33,431 nucleotides of DNA. Origin: Marisimplicoccus framensis_A. GTDB lineage: Bacteria > Bacteroidota > Bacteroidia > Flavobacteriales > Flavobacteriaceae. Numbering within the stretch: the stretch's first letter is position 1; every line of letters begins with the position of its first letter. The DNA lies in the NCBI GenBank assembly GCA_042088875.1, contig JBELLF010000005.1:1-33431 (forward strand), read 5' to 3'. A model generated the notes under the pieces. It made no database searches. It was not told the origin of the DNA and saw only the letters and a program-made list of their open reading frames with translations. Below are positions 1 to 7,328 of this stretch, piece by piece. The position numbers and the translations under genes are program-made.

Positions 1-15
1 TCTAATGGATGGGAT

Positions 16-780
16 TTAATCACTAAATGATTTTCTAGCAATAGGAATTACATCACTTATCTGCAATCCATATTTTAATTTAATTTCTTCAGAAAAATTT
101 TCAGTATAGTAAACCATATCTACTTCAAATCCAGCTTTTTCAACTCTCTCTTTAAAGTCTAAGCCATATTCTCTTACATGATCATACTGTCCAAAATATT
201 TCTCTCTATCTTTTTTAGAAATTATTGATTGATCCTCAAAAGTTTCATTTCTATTAAAGTTAATAGGTACCTGAAGGATTGCAACTCCACCAGACTTTAA
301 AACTCTAAAAATTTCATTTAAAGCTTTTATATCATCATCAATATGTTCAAGAACATGATTACATACTATTAAATCAAAAGATTTATTCTTAAAATTCATT
401 GATTTAATATCTCCTTTTATATCTGCTAGTGGTGATTTTAAATCAAAGGTTATGTAGTTCCAGTTTTGATTTTTTTTAAATTTTTTATAAAAAATTTGTT
501 CTGGTGCAACATGTAAAACTTTTAGTTTTGAGTCAAGAAAATTTGTTTCGTTAACAAGGTATAACCAAAGAAGCCTATGTCTTTCCAAAGATAGTGTTCC
601 AGGGGATAATGCATTTCTTCTTATTTTTTTATAACCATATGATAAAAATTTTGAGTATCCATTTCCATCAATTGGATCATAAAATCTTTTTCCTTTGAAT
701 ATAATTTTTAAAATTGGTATAAAGTAGAAGCTATATTTTATTAGTAACTCTCTTGGTAAGAATGTTAATATATATTTCAT
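16..780 (-). CDS. Class I SAM-dependent methyltransferase, substrate unknown
   Basis: A 254-residue protein with a Rossmann methyltransferase core. Visible are motif I (VLHVAPE, about residues 88-94), an acidic residue at the end of strand 2 (D113) and the Methyltransf_11-type segment DLIVCNHVLEHIDDD (136-150), followed by FRVLKSGG. Ahead of the core is a stretch (33-76) containing LSLERHRLLWLYL. In related proteins as I recall them this part carries cysteine pairs (CPIC / LCPxC); here the positions read DPID and LSPGT, so no zinc knuckle is expected. The start is an ATG, 3 bases after the map stop, so it is probably the last gene of the gpmI-lipoprotein-map run. The substrate cannot be read from sequence; relatives often sit near glycan genes, but none are visible here. 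Confidence 0.8.
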   Translation of the reverse strand: MKYILTFLPRELLIKYSFYFIPILKIIFKGKRFYDPIDGNGYSKFLSYGYKKIRRNALSPGTLSLERHRLLWLYLVNETNFLDSKLKVLHVAPEQIFYKKFKKNQNWNYITFDLKSPLADIKGDIKSMNFKNKSFDLIVCNHVLEHIDDDIKALNEIFRVLKSGGVAILQVPINFNRNETFEDQSIISKKDREKYFGQYDHVREYGLDFKERVEKAGFEVDMVYYTENFSEEIKLKYGLQISDVIPIARKSFSD

Positions 781-783
781 CTA

Positions 784-1590
784 TTAAAAAAAATTATTGA
801 ATTTATCTTCTTCGTTAGATTCAATGCCAAGAGCTTGGTAAATATATTTGAATGTTGATAATAACTCTGGCTTACTATCAATAACTGCAATATTATGTTC
901 AAAATGTGCGCTCTGAAGTCCGTCGAGAGTCACAAAGGTCCAACCATCATCATTTATTTTAATTTTTTCAGTCCCAAGATTTATCATCGGTTCTATTGCC
1001 AATACTAAACCATTTTTGATAAGTTTTCCGGTACCTTTTTTTCCATAGTTTGGAACTTCTGGTAATTCATGAAGACTTTGACCTAATCCATGACCAACTA
1101 GCTCTCTTACAATTCCGTAACCATGAATTTTAATATAGCTTTCTATTGCATCACCTATATCACCAATTCTATTACTCTCTTTCATTGATTCAATTCCTTT
1201 GTAAAGTGATTTTTTCGTTATATATAATAATTCTTGAACTTCTTTGGATACCTCACCTACAGAAAAAGTATATGCATGGTCACCATAGAACCCATCCTTT
1301 AGAACTCCACAATCTATTGAAATTATATCACCATTTTTTAAAGGTGTATCACATGGAATACCATGTACTACTTCATTATTTATACTTACACATAATGTAT
1401 TTGGAAAATTATCATATCCCTTAAACCCTGGCTTAGCTTGATTGTCAAGTATAAATTCTTCTGCAATCTTGTCAAGATATAAAGAAGTTATTCCAGGTTT
1501 AATTTTCTCTGCCATTAAACCTAAGGTCTTTGAGACTAATTGGGCACTTTCCCTAATTTTTTTAATTTCATTTAGATCTTTTAGTATCAT
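784..1590 (-). CDS. map: Methionine aminopeptidase, type I
   Basis: A 268-residue cytosolic metallopeptidase that removes the initiator methionine from new proteins. All five metal ligands of the pita-bread fold are visible: D93 (SIDCGV), D104 (YGDHAYTF), H167 (VGHGLG), E200 (AIEPM) and E231 (AHFEHNIAV). The substrate-pocket histidine H76 (VVHGIP) is also present. There is no N-terminal zinc-finger extension and the length is normal for bacterial type I enzymes; the tail after the last ligand is slightly long and acidic. The ATG overlaps the stop of the upstream lipoprotein gene by 4 bases (ATGA), so the genes are translationally coupled. It is expected to work with a peptide deformylase, which is not in this window. 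Confidence 0.97.
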   Translation of the reverse strand: MILKDLNEIKKIRESAQLVSKTLGLMAEKIKPGITSLYLDKIAEEFILDNQAKPGFKGYDNFPNTLCVSINNEVVHGIPCDTPLKNGDIISIDCGVLKDGFYGDHAYTFSVGEVSKEVQELLYITKKSLYKGIESMKESNRIGDIGDAIESYIKIHGYGIVRELVGHGLGQSLHELPEVPNYGKKGTGKLIKNGLVLAIEPMINLGTEKIKINDDGWTFVTLDGLQSAHFEHNIAVIDSKPELLSTFKYIYQALGIESNEEDKFNNFF

Positions 1591-2090
1591 TCTACAAAAT
1601 ATACATGTTTATAGTCTTCATCATTTATAATTTTGAGAATATCATTCTCTAGACTTTCCTTTGGAAATTCAACTATTCTGTTAACCTCAGCATTATCTAA
1701 ATTAAAAATAATAGTTGGTGTATTGGTTATATTTTTATTTACTTCATAACCCATTTCAGACTTTTTATTTGGATTAAGTAAAATTATTTTTAATTTATTT
1801 TCGGGAAAATTAAGCTCCTTTAGAATTTTAACTAATCTAGGTATTTCTCGCTGAGAGTCATGGCATAATGTATTCATGAATATTTCAATATCATAATTAT
1901 ATAACTCAGAGAAATTATCTATATCTATTTTTTCAACTGTATAGTTTTCAAAATTTTCATTAAACCAATATGTTTTAGGCGAGTTTTTTAAATAATCTAT
2001 ATCTACTACTCCTTCTTCTAAAAGATAATTTTGATTCTGAGAGCAGCTTGTAAATAAAATAGCTATAAATAATAAATAGATCTTTTTCAT
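1587..2090 (-). CDS. Predicted lipoprotein with thioredoxin-like fold
   Basis: A 167-residue protein. Residues 1-16 form a lipoprotein signal with lipobox FTSC, so lipidation at C16 and membrane anchoring outside the cytoplasm are predicted. The mature part looks like a thioredoxin fold: a strand DIEIFMN, then LCHDSQRE (73-81) where thioredoxins have CxxC, a helix, the strand KIILLN, and NTPTIIF (123-129) with the cis-proline at P125. Only one cysteine (C76) is left at the active site, with S79 in the second position, so a classical dithiol-disulfide reaction is unlikely. Similar one-cysteine flavobacterial proteins (WCxDSKREVP type) are annotated only as thioredoxin family. It overlaps both gpmI and map by 4 bases (ATGA), which implies tight co-expression; the substrate is unknown. 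Confidence 0.75.
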   Translation of the reverse strand: MKKIYLLFIAILFTSCSQNQNYLLEEGVVDIDYLKNSPKTYWFNENFENYTVEKIDIDNFSELYNYDIEIFMNTLCHDSQREIPRLVKILKELNFPENKLKIILLNPNKKSEMGYEVNKNITNTPTIIFNLDNAEVNRIVEFPKESLENDILKIINDEDYKHVYFVE

Positions 2091-3631
2091 ATTAGTAATG
2101 ATTCCCCTTCCATCTCTACAGGAGTTTCTATACCAAGAATATCAAGTATAGTTGGGGCAATATCTGCGAGTACTCCATTATTAATTTCTTTATTTTCACA
2201 ATTAACTAGAATTATAGGTACTGGATTGATAGTATGTGAAGTGTTTACTGAGCCATCATCATTAATCATTCTCTCACAATTTCCGTGATCAGATATAACA
2301 ATTGATGTATAGTCTTCTTTTGTTGCTTCATTTATAATACTTCCAAGATGATTGTCTACAACTTCGCAAGCTTTAATTGCAGCAGTAAAATTTCCTGTAT
2401 GTCCTACCATATCAGGATTAGCAAAGTTCAAGCATATAAACTCAAATTTACCTTTTTTGATTTCTCGTATTACATTTTTAGTTACTTCATCAGAGCTCAT
2501 CTCAGGTTTAAGATCATAGGTAGCTACTTTTGGTGATGGACATAAAATTCTTTCCTCATTTTTGAATTTTTCCTCGTTCCCACCATTAAAAAAGAATGTC
2601 ACGTGTGGATATTTTTCGGTTTCAGAAATTCTGAGTTGATTAAAATTATTTTTTGAAATTACCTCTCCAAGAGTATTCTTAAGAACCTTATTCTCAAAAA
2701 TTGGTTTTGCAATTTTAAAATTTTCATCATAATTAGTAAGTGTGTATAAATTACTCACAGATTTAGTCATTTCATGATCTAGATAATCCTTTTCACATAA
2801 GGCGGATGTTAGCTGTCTCCCTCTATCAGTCCTATAATTAAAAAATATTACCGTATCATCAGAATTTAGTTCATAAATTGGATTGCCATCTGAATCTACC
2901 TTCAAAATTGGCTCTATAAATTCATCTGTTACCCCTCTTGAATATGAATTATTTATATCATGTATCAAATCAGTTGACTTGGTTCCAAGAGAATTTGAAA
3001 TTAGATCATACGCTTTTTTAACTCTCTCCCATCTATTATCCCTATCCATTGAATAATACCTGCCAATAATAGTTGCAAGTTTGCCTCCATTTTTTTTACT
3101 AAAAGTTTCAATAGATTTTATAAAATCAATTCCAGATTTTGGATCGACGTCTCTACCATCAGTAAATGCATGTATAAAGATTTTATCTTTAATTTCGGAT
3201 AACGATAAAATAATTTCTTTTAAATGGTCTATATGAGAGTGAACACCTCCGTCTGAAACTAGACCCATTAAATGGACATTTGAAGAATTCTTTTTAGTAT
3301 AGTTAACTATATCATTAAAATGAATTTTATTTCTAAACACACCTTCTTTAATACTGTTATTAATTTTAAGAAGATCTTGCAGAACTATCCTTCCCGAACC
3401 AATATTCATATGACCAACTTCACTGTTTCCCATTTGACCTTTTGGTAAACCAACTTTTTCTCCATGAGTTATTAAAAAATTATTTGGGTAATTCTCAATT
3501 AACGAATTAAAATTTGGAGTGTTTGCCTTGTCAGGTGCAGATGCATCTTTGTTATCTGCAATTCCCCATCCATCAAGAATTAATAGTAAGACTTTCTTGT
3601 TCAATTTTTTGTTTAAAGATACAAATATCAT
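2087..3631 (-). CDS. gpmI: 2,3-bisphosphoglycerate-independent phosphoglycerate mutase
   Basis: A 514-residue Mn2+-dependent enzyme that interconverts 3- and 2-phosphoglycerate in glycolysis and gluconeogenesis. Alkaline-phosphatase-fold metal motifs are present: LILDGWG (D20), QMGNSEVGHMNIGSG with the phosphorylated serine S70, SDGGVHSH (H131), DGRDVDP, FANPDMVGHTGN, ISDHGNCE and TSHTINPVP. The ATG at 3629-3631 gives about ten residues more than usual before NKKVLLLILDGWG. A TTG at codon 10 would give the more typical N-terminus, so the start is not certain. It is the first gene of a four-gene minus-strand run and is divergent from rsgA across 48 bases. Confidence 0.97.
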   Translation of the reverse strand: MIFVSLNKKLNKKVLLLILDGWGIADNKDASAPDKANTPNFNSLIENYPNNFLITHGEKVGLPKGQMGNSEVGHMNIGSGRIVLQDLLKINNSIKEGVFRNKIHFNDIVNYTKKNSSNVHLMGLVSDGGVHSHIDHLKEIILSLSEIKDKIFIHAFTDGRDVDPKSGIDFIKSIETFSKKNGGKLATIIGRYYSMDRDNRWERVKKAYDLISNSLGTKSTDLIHDINNSYSRGVTDEFIEPILKVDSDGNPIYELNSDDTVIFFNYRTDRGRQLTSALCEKDYLDHEMTKSVSNLYTLTNYDENFKIAKPIFENKVLKNTLGEVISKNNFNQLRISETEKYPHVTFFFNGGNEEKFKNEERILCPSPKVATYDLKPEMSSDEVTKNVIREIKKGKFEFICLNFANPDMVGHTGNFTAAIKACEVVDNHLGSIINEATKEDYTSIVISDHGNCERMINDDGSVNTSHTINPVPIILVNCENKEINNGVLADIAPTILDILGIETPVEMEGESLLI

Positions 3632-3643
3632 TAAGTAGATTTG
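3609..3643 (+). promoter_or_regulatory. Bacteroidota-type promoter for rsgA-dtd
   Basis: An exact TAnnTTTG -7 box (TAGATTTG, 3636-3643) is preceded by a TTG (3609-3611) 24 bases upstream, slightly wider than the usual spacing. Transcription would start near 3648, about 30 bases before the rsgA ATG. The -33 part lies inside the gpmI coding sequence. Confidence 0.5.
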
Positions 3644-3679
3644 TTAATATGATTAGGAAAAAATATATTGTTATATAAT

Positions 3680-4627
3680 ATGTTAGAGGGTAAAGTATAT
3701 AAATCAACAGGGAGTTGGTACCTAGTTAAATCAAAAAATAAATTTTTTGAATGTAGAATAAAGGGAAAAATTAGACTTAGGGATATCTCTACTACAAATC
3801 CAATATCAGTTGGTGATGATGTAATATTTGAAATAGAAGATCAAAATACTGGTATTATTTCAGATATTTTGCCTAGATCAAATTATATAATTAGAAAATC
3901 AGTAAAACTTTCTAAACAGTATCATATAATTGCCTCTAATATCGATTTATCAATACTAGTTGTTACCCTTGATAACCCTGTAACAACAAATAATTTTATT
4001 GATAGATTTTTAGTTACCTGTAAGGCTTATGACATTCCTGTTATTTTGGCCTTTAACAAAATTGACACCTTTCAAAAAAATGAAGATGATAAAATTAAAG
4101 AAATGATTAACATGTATAATCATATAGGATATAATTGTGATTTAATCTCGGCTAAATTTGGGGACGGGGTAGATAATTTAATTGCAAAAATGAAAAACAA
4201 AACCTGTATGATATCTGGTCATAGTGGAGTAGGTAAATCAACTTTAATCAATTATATATCTCCTGGTTTAAGCCTGAAGACAAAAGAAATATCATCCTCG
4301 CATAATCAGGGTCAACACACAACCACACATGCAGAAATGTTTGATCTAGATTCAAATATAAGGGTAATAGATACTCCTGGAATAAGAGGGTTTGGTCTTG
4401 TAGATATTTCAAAAAATGAACTTGGGGACTTTTTTCCAGAATTTTTTAAAGCAAAAGACAAATGTAAATTTAAAGATTGTCTTCATCTAGATGAACCAAA
4501 TTGTAATATAAAAAGTGAAATAACTAATGGTGAAATATTTGAATCAAGATATAATACTTATTTAGATATGATGAAAGACCATAATATTTATAGAAAATCC
4601 GATGAAAGTAGTAATTCAGAGAGTTAA
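3680..4627 (+). CDS. rsgA: Ribosome small subunit-dependent GTPase A
   Basis: A 315-residue circularly permuted GTPase that acts late in 30S subunit maturation. An OB-fold N-terminus is followed by G motifs in permuted order: G4 NKID (126-129), then G1 GHSGVGKS (180-187) and G3 DTPG (231-234). The C-terminal zinc site uses C262, C267, H269 and C275 (KCKFKDCLHLDEPNC). A TTG at 3668 is in frame, but the ATG at 3680 gives the family-typical N-terminus (EGKVYKSTGSWY) and is preferred. Its 3' end overlaps dtd by 26 bases in another frame. Confidence 0.96.
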   Translation: MLEGKVYKSTGSWYLVKSKNKFFECRIKGKIRLRDISTTNPISVGDDVIFEIEDQNTGIISDILPRSNYIIRKSVKLSKQYHIIASNIDLSILVVTLDNPVTTNNFIDRFLVTCKAYDIPVILAFNKIDTFQKNEDDKIKEMINMYNHIGYNCDLISAKFGDGVDNLIAKMKNKTCMISGHSGVGKSTLINYISPGLSLKTKEISSSHNQGQHTTTHAEMFDLDSNIRVIDTPGIRGFGLVDISKNELGDFFPEFFKAKDKCKFKDCLHLDEPNCNIKSEITNGEIFESRYNTYLDMMKDHNIYRKSDESSNSES

Positions 4628-5054
4628 TAAGTCTTCAGTTGAGATAAATAATAAGATTAAATCTGAAATTCAAAAAGGATTACTTGTCTTAATAGGAATT
4701 GGTTTAGATGATGATAAAAAAGATGCTGAATGGTTAGCAAATAAAGTGCTAAACCTAAGAATATTTAATGATTCAGAAGGAGTTATGAATAAATCCGTAT
4801 TGGATATAAATGGTGAATTGCTTCTAATCTCTCAATTTACACTATTAGCATTAACTAAGAAAGGAAATAGGCCATCTTATATAAAGTCTGCTGATCATCA
4901 TATTGCGATTCCTCTCTATGAGTATTTTATTAAGACTTGTAAAGATCAGATTGATGATAAAGTAAAAACTGGAACTTTTGGTGCTGACATGAAAGTTTCA
5001 CTTGTTAATGATGGACCTGTAACAATAGTAATTGATTCAAAAAGTAAGGAGTAA
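4602..5054 (+). CDS. dtd: D-aminoacyl-tRNA deacylase
   Basis: A 150-residue homodimeric enzyme that hydrolyses D-amino acids (and glycine from tRNA-Ala) mischarged on tRNA. The N-terminus MKVVIQRVNKSSV is canonical, which fixes the ATG even though it lies 26 bases inside rsgA. The signature segments are SQFTL (77-81) and GNRPSY (88-93), and near the C-terminus the Gly-cisPro motif NDGPVT (137-141; G138-P139) that excludes L-aminoacyl substrates. After SQFT, the commonly seen YADT is LALT here. It is translated from the rsgA transcript. Its stop lies 2 bases from the murB stop on the other strand, leaving no room for a terminator. Confidence 0.96.
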   Translation: MKVVIQRVNKSSVEINNKIKSEIQKGLLVLIGIGLDDDKKDAEWLANKVLNLRIFNDSEGVMNKSVLDINGELLLISQFTLLALTKKGNRPSYIKSADHHIAIPLYEYFIKTCKDQIDDKVKTGTFGADMKVSLVNDGPVTIVIDSKSKE

Positions 5055-5056
5055 CA

Positions 5057-6061
5057 TTACATTACAATTACTTCTTCTTCAAGCTCAATATCAAATTCAT
5101 TAAATACTGAGTCCTTAATTCTTTTAGCAAAATTTATAATTTCATTCCCTGATGCATTGCCTAGATTAATTATTACTAAAGGCTGGTTCTTATAGACACC
5201 TACATTTTCATCATTAATTTTTTTAAAGCCACATTTATCAATTAACCATGCAGCTGGAACTTTAAAATAATTTGAATCAGTTTTAAAGAAAGGAATTTCA
5301 TTAAATTTTTCTTTAAGTTTTTGAAATTTAGAATAGCCTATAATAGGATTCTTAAAAAAGCTTCCACAATTACCATATTGTTTTGGATCTGGAAGTTTTG
5401 AGTTCCTAATCTTAATTACCTCATTTGAAATCTTTTTTAAATCTAGGCCAGATTCTGAAAGATTATTCAAATCTGGATAATCAATATTAAATAAATGATT
5501 TGATTTTGTTAGATTAAATCTGACAGAAGTTATTATAAATTTATTCTTAAGGTTTTTTTTAAAAATGGATGATCTGTAACTAAATTCACAATCTGACTTA
5601 CTTAAGTTAACTTTATCAAGAGAGTCAATCATTATTCCTGAGCAACTATCAAATACATCTTCTAACTCTACACCATAAGCTCCTATATTTTGAATTGGAG
5701 AAGCACCAACACTACCAGGGATTAATGACAAGTTTTCAATTCCACCAAAATCTTTATCCACTGCCCACTCAACAAATCTATGCCAGTTCATGCCAGCAGA
5801 TACTTCAACTTGAATTTTATCAACACCTTCTTCTAAGATCTTTATACTTTCTTCTTTTAGATTAATAATAGTTCCTTGATAATGCTTTGTAAATAATATA
5901 TTACTTCCGCCCCCAAGAATGAATAGATTGTTATTTAACTCTTTGCTGTCTAATATCTCTAAGAGATCATCAGGATTACTTGTCTCAACTAACAGATCAC
6001 AACTAGCATCTACATTAAATGTATTAAGCTTTTTTAATGAAGCATTTTTATTTACAATCAT
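5057..6061 (-). CDS. murB: UDP-N-acetylenolpyruvoylglucosamine reductase
   Basis: A 334-residue FAD enzyme that reduces UDP-GlcNAc-enolpyruvate to UDP-MurNAc with NADPH, in the cytoplasmic stage of peptidoglycan synthesis. The FAD-binding loop LGGGSNILF (49-57), IPGSVGASPIQNIGAYG (114-130), FSYRSS (160-165, R163) and NCGSFFKNP with the proton-donor serine S234 are visible; the acidic C-terminal ELEEE supplies the catalytic glutamate. The layout with YRSS and the long C-terminal domain matches the type I (E. coli-like) enzyme. It starts 3 bases after the aminotransferase stop, so the two are probably co-transcribed. Confidence 0.96.
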   Translation of the reverse strand: MIVNKNASLKKLNTFNVDASCDLLVETSNPDDLLEILDSKELNNNLFILGGGSNILFTKHYQGTIINLKEESIKILEEGVDKIQVEVSAGMNWHRFVEWAVDKDFGGIENLSLIPGSVGASPIQNIGAYGVELEDVFDSCSGIMIDSLDKVNLSKSDCEFSYRSSIFKKNLKNKFIITSVRFNLTKSNHLFNIDYPDLNNLSESGLDLKKISNEVIKIRNSKLPDPKQYGNCGSFFKNPIIGYSKFQKLKEKFNEIPFFKTDSNYFKVPAAWLIDKCGFKKINDENVGVYKNQPLVIINLGNASGNEIINFAKRIKDSVFNEFDIELEEEVIVM

Positions 6062-6064
6062 AAG

Positions 6065-7255
6065 CTATCCAATAAACTCTTTAAGACCTAGTTTAATAAT
6101 CTTTATTGCATTTTTTAATTTTTCTGAATTTAGAACAAATGCAATTCTTACCTCATCTTTTCCGTAATTTTCAGAACTATAAAAACCTGAAGCTGGAGAT
6201 AGCATTACACTTTGATTTTTATATGAAAAATCTGTCAAAAGAAACTTTGCAAAATCTTCTGCATTTTCAATTGGTAACTTTATAATAGAATAAAATGCAC
6301 CCATTGGATTAGAAAACTTAATATTATCAATTTGACTTAATTCATTAATAACAACTTCTCTTCTTTTATAGTATTCCTTTATTACATTTTCTATATAGTC
6401 TTCTCCTGAATTTAGAGCATGATTCGCAGCAATTAATGCTAAAGTAGGAGGAGATAATCTGGTAAGAGCAAACTTTAAACAAGTCTGTATGAATTCAGAG
6501 TTTTTAGATACAATAAATCCAACTCTAGCACCACACAGACTGTATCTTTTAGAAGTTGAATCAATTAAAATAGCATTCTCAGAAAATTTTTCATCTTCAA
6601 GAATTGAAAAATGCTTAGTATCTATATAAATAAACTCTCTATAAACCTCATCAACAACTATGAATAAATCATTTTTTTTAGCAAGATTGGCAATGTTTGT
6701 TATTTCCTCTTGGGAGTAGACATATCCAGTAGGATTACAAGGATTACATAATAAAATTGCTTTTGTTTTACTATTAATCTTCTTTTCAAATTCATGAATT
6801 GATGGTAAAGCAAAATTATCATCAATTTTTGATGTAATTGGAATAACATTAACATCAGAAGCCAATGCGAAACCATTATAATTGGCATAAAAAGGTTCAG
6901 GGATAATTACCTCATCACCGGGATCACAAATAGAATTCATTGTAAATGAAAGGGCTTCGCTGGCACCAACAGTAGTTATAATATCATCAGGAGAAACATA
7001 TATACTATGTTTTTTGTAATAATTGCAAACATTGTTTCTAAATTCAAGTGATCCTTGAGAATATTCATATTTTAATAAATCTAAATTGGTTTCCTTAACT
7101 GCATTAAGAGATTCAACTGGAGATTTTATATCAGGCTGACCAATATTTAAATGAAGAATTTCAATTCCTCTTTTTTTTGCATCATCAGCATATGGTACAA
7201 GTTTTCTGATTGGTGAAGGAGGGATCTTATTACCTTTTTTTGATATTGATGGCAT
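6065..7255 (-). CDS. PLP-dependent class I/II aminotransferase
   Basis: A 396-residue fold-type I aminotransferase of the AspC-like family. PLP contacts visible are N174 (NPCNPTG), D202 and Y205 (VVDEVY) and the Schiff-base lysine K236 in STSKRYSLCGARVGF, with R244 contacting phosphate. R370 (DEVRIAF) should bind the substrate carboxylate. The length and the N-terminus (SPIRKLVPYADDAKKRG) are typical of Bacteroidota proteins annotated simply as pyridoxal phosphate-dependent aminotransferase. The amino donor (aspartate, aromatic or other) cannot be decided. It is first of a two-gene unit with murB and divergent from valS. Upstream on its strand is a near-match -7 box, TATATTTA, about 20 bases before the ATG. 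Confidence 0.9.
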   Translation of the reverse strand: MPSISKKGNKIPPSPIRKLVPYADDAKKRGIEILHLNIGQPDIKSPVESLNAVKETNLDLLKYEYSQGSLEFRNNVCNYYKKHSIYVSPDDIITTVGASEALSFTMNSICDPGDEVIIPEPFYANYNGFALASDVNVIPITSKIDDNFALPSIHEFEKKINSKTKAILLCNPCNPTGYVYSQEEITNIANLAKKNDLFIVVDEVYREFIYIDTKHFSILEDEKFSENAILIDSTSKRYSLCGARVGFIVSKNSEFIQTCLKFALTRLSPPTLALIAANHALNSGEDYIENVIKEYYKRREVVINELSQIDNIKFSNPMGAFYSIIKLPIENAEDFAKFLLTDFSYKNQSVMLSPASGFYSSENYGKDEVRIAFVLNSEKLKNAIKIIKLGLKEFIG

Positions 7256-7273
7256 TTATTTAACTTAATTTTG
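7240..7273 (+). promoter_or_regulatory. Bacteroidota-type promoter for valS
   Basis: An exact -7 box TAATTTTG (7266-7273) with a TTG (7240-7242) 23 bases upstream, at the wide end of the flavobacterial spacing. Transcription would start near 7278, giving a 5' leader of about 50 bases before the valS ATG. No T-box or other leader structure is apparent. Confidence 0.5.
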
Positions 7274-7328
7274 TAAATATACTTCAAGGTATGTTATTTT
7301 TGTTTTACTTTAAAATATTTATCATCTG

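Noticed and set aside
1146..1424. 92-codon plus-strand frame within map
   Set aside because: It is the antisense shadow of the catalytic region of map; its H/L/Y-rich composition shows no protein-like pattern.
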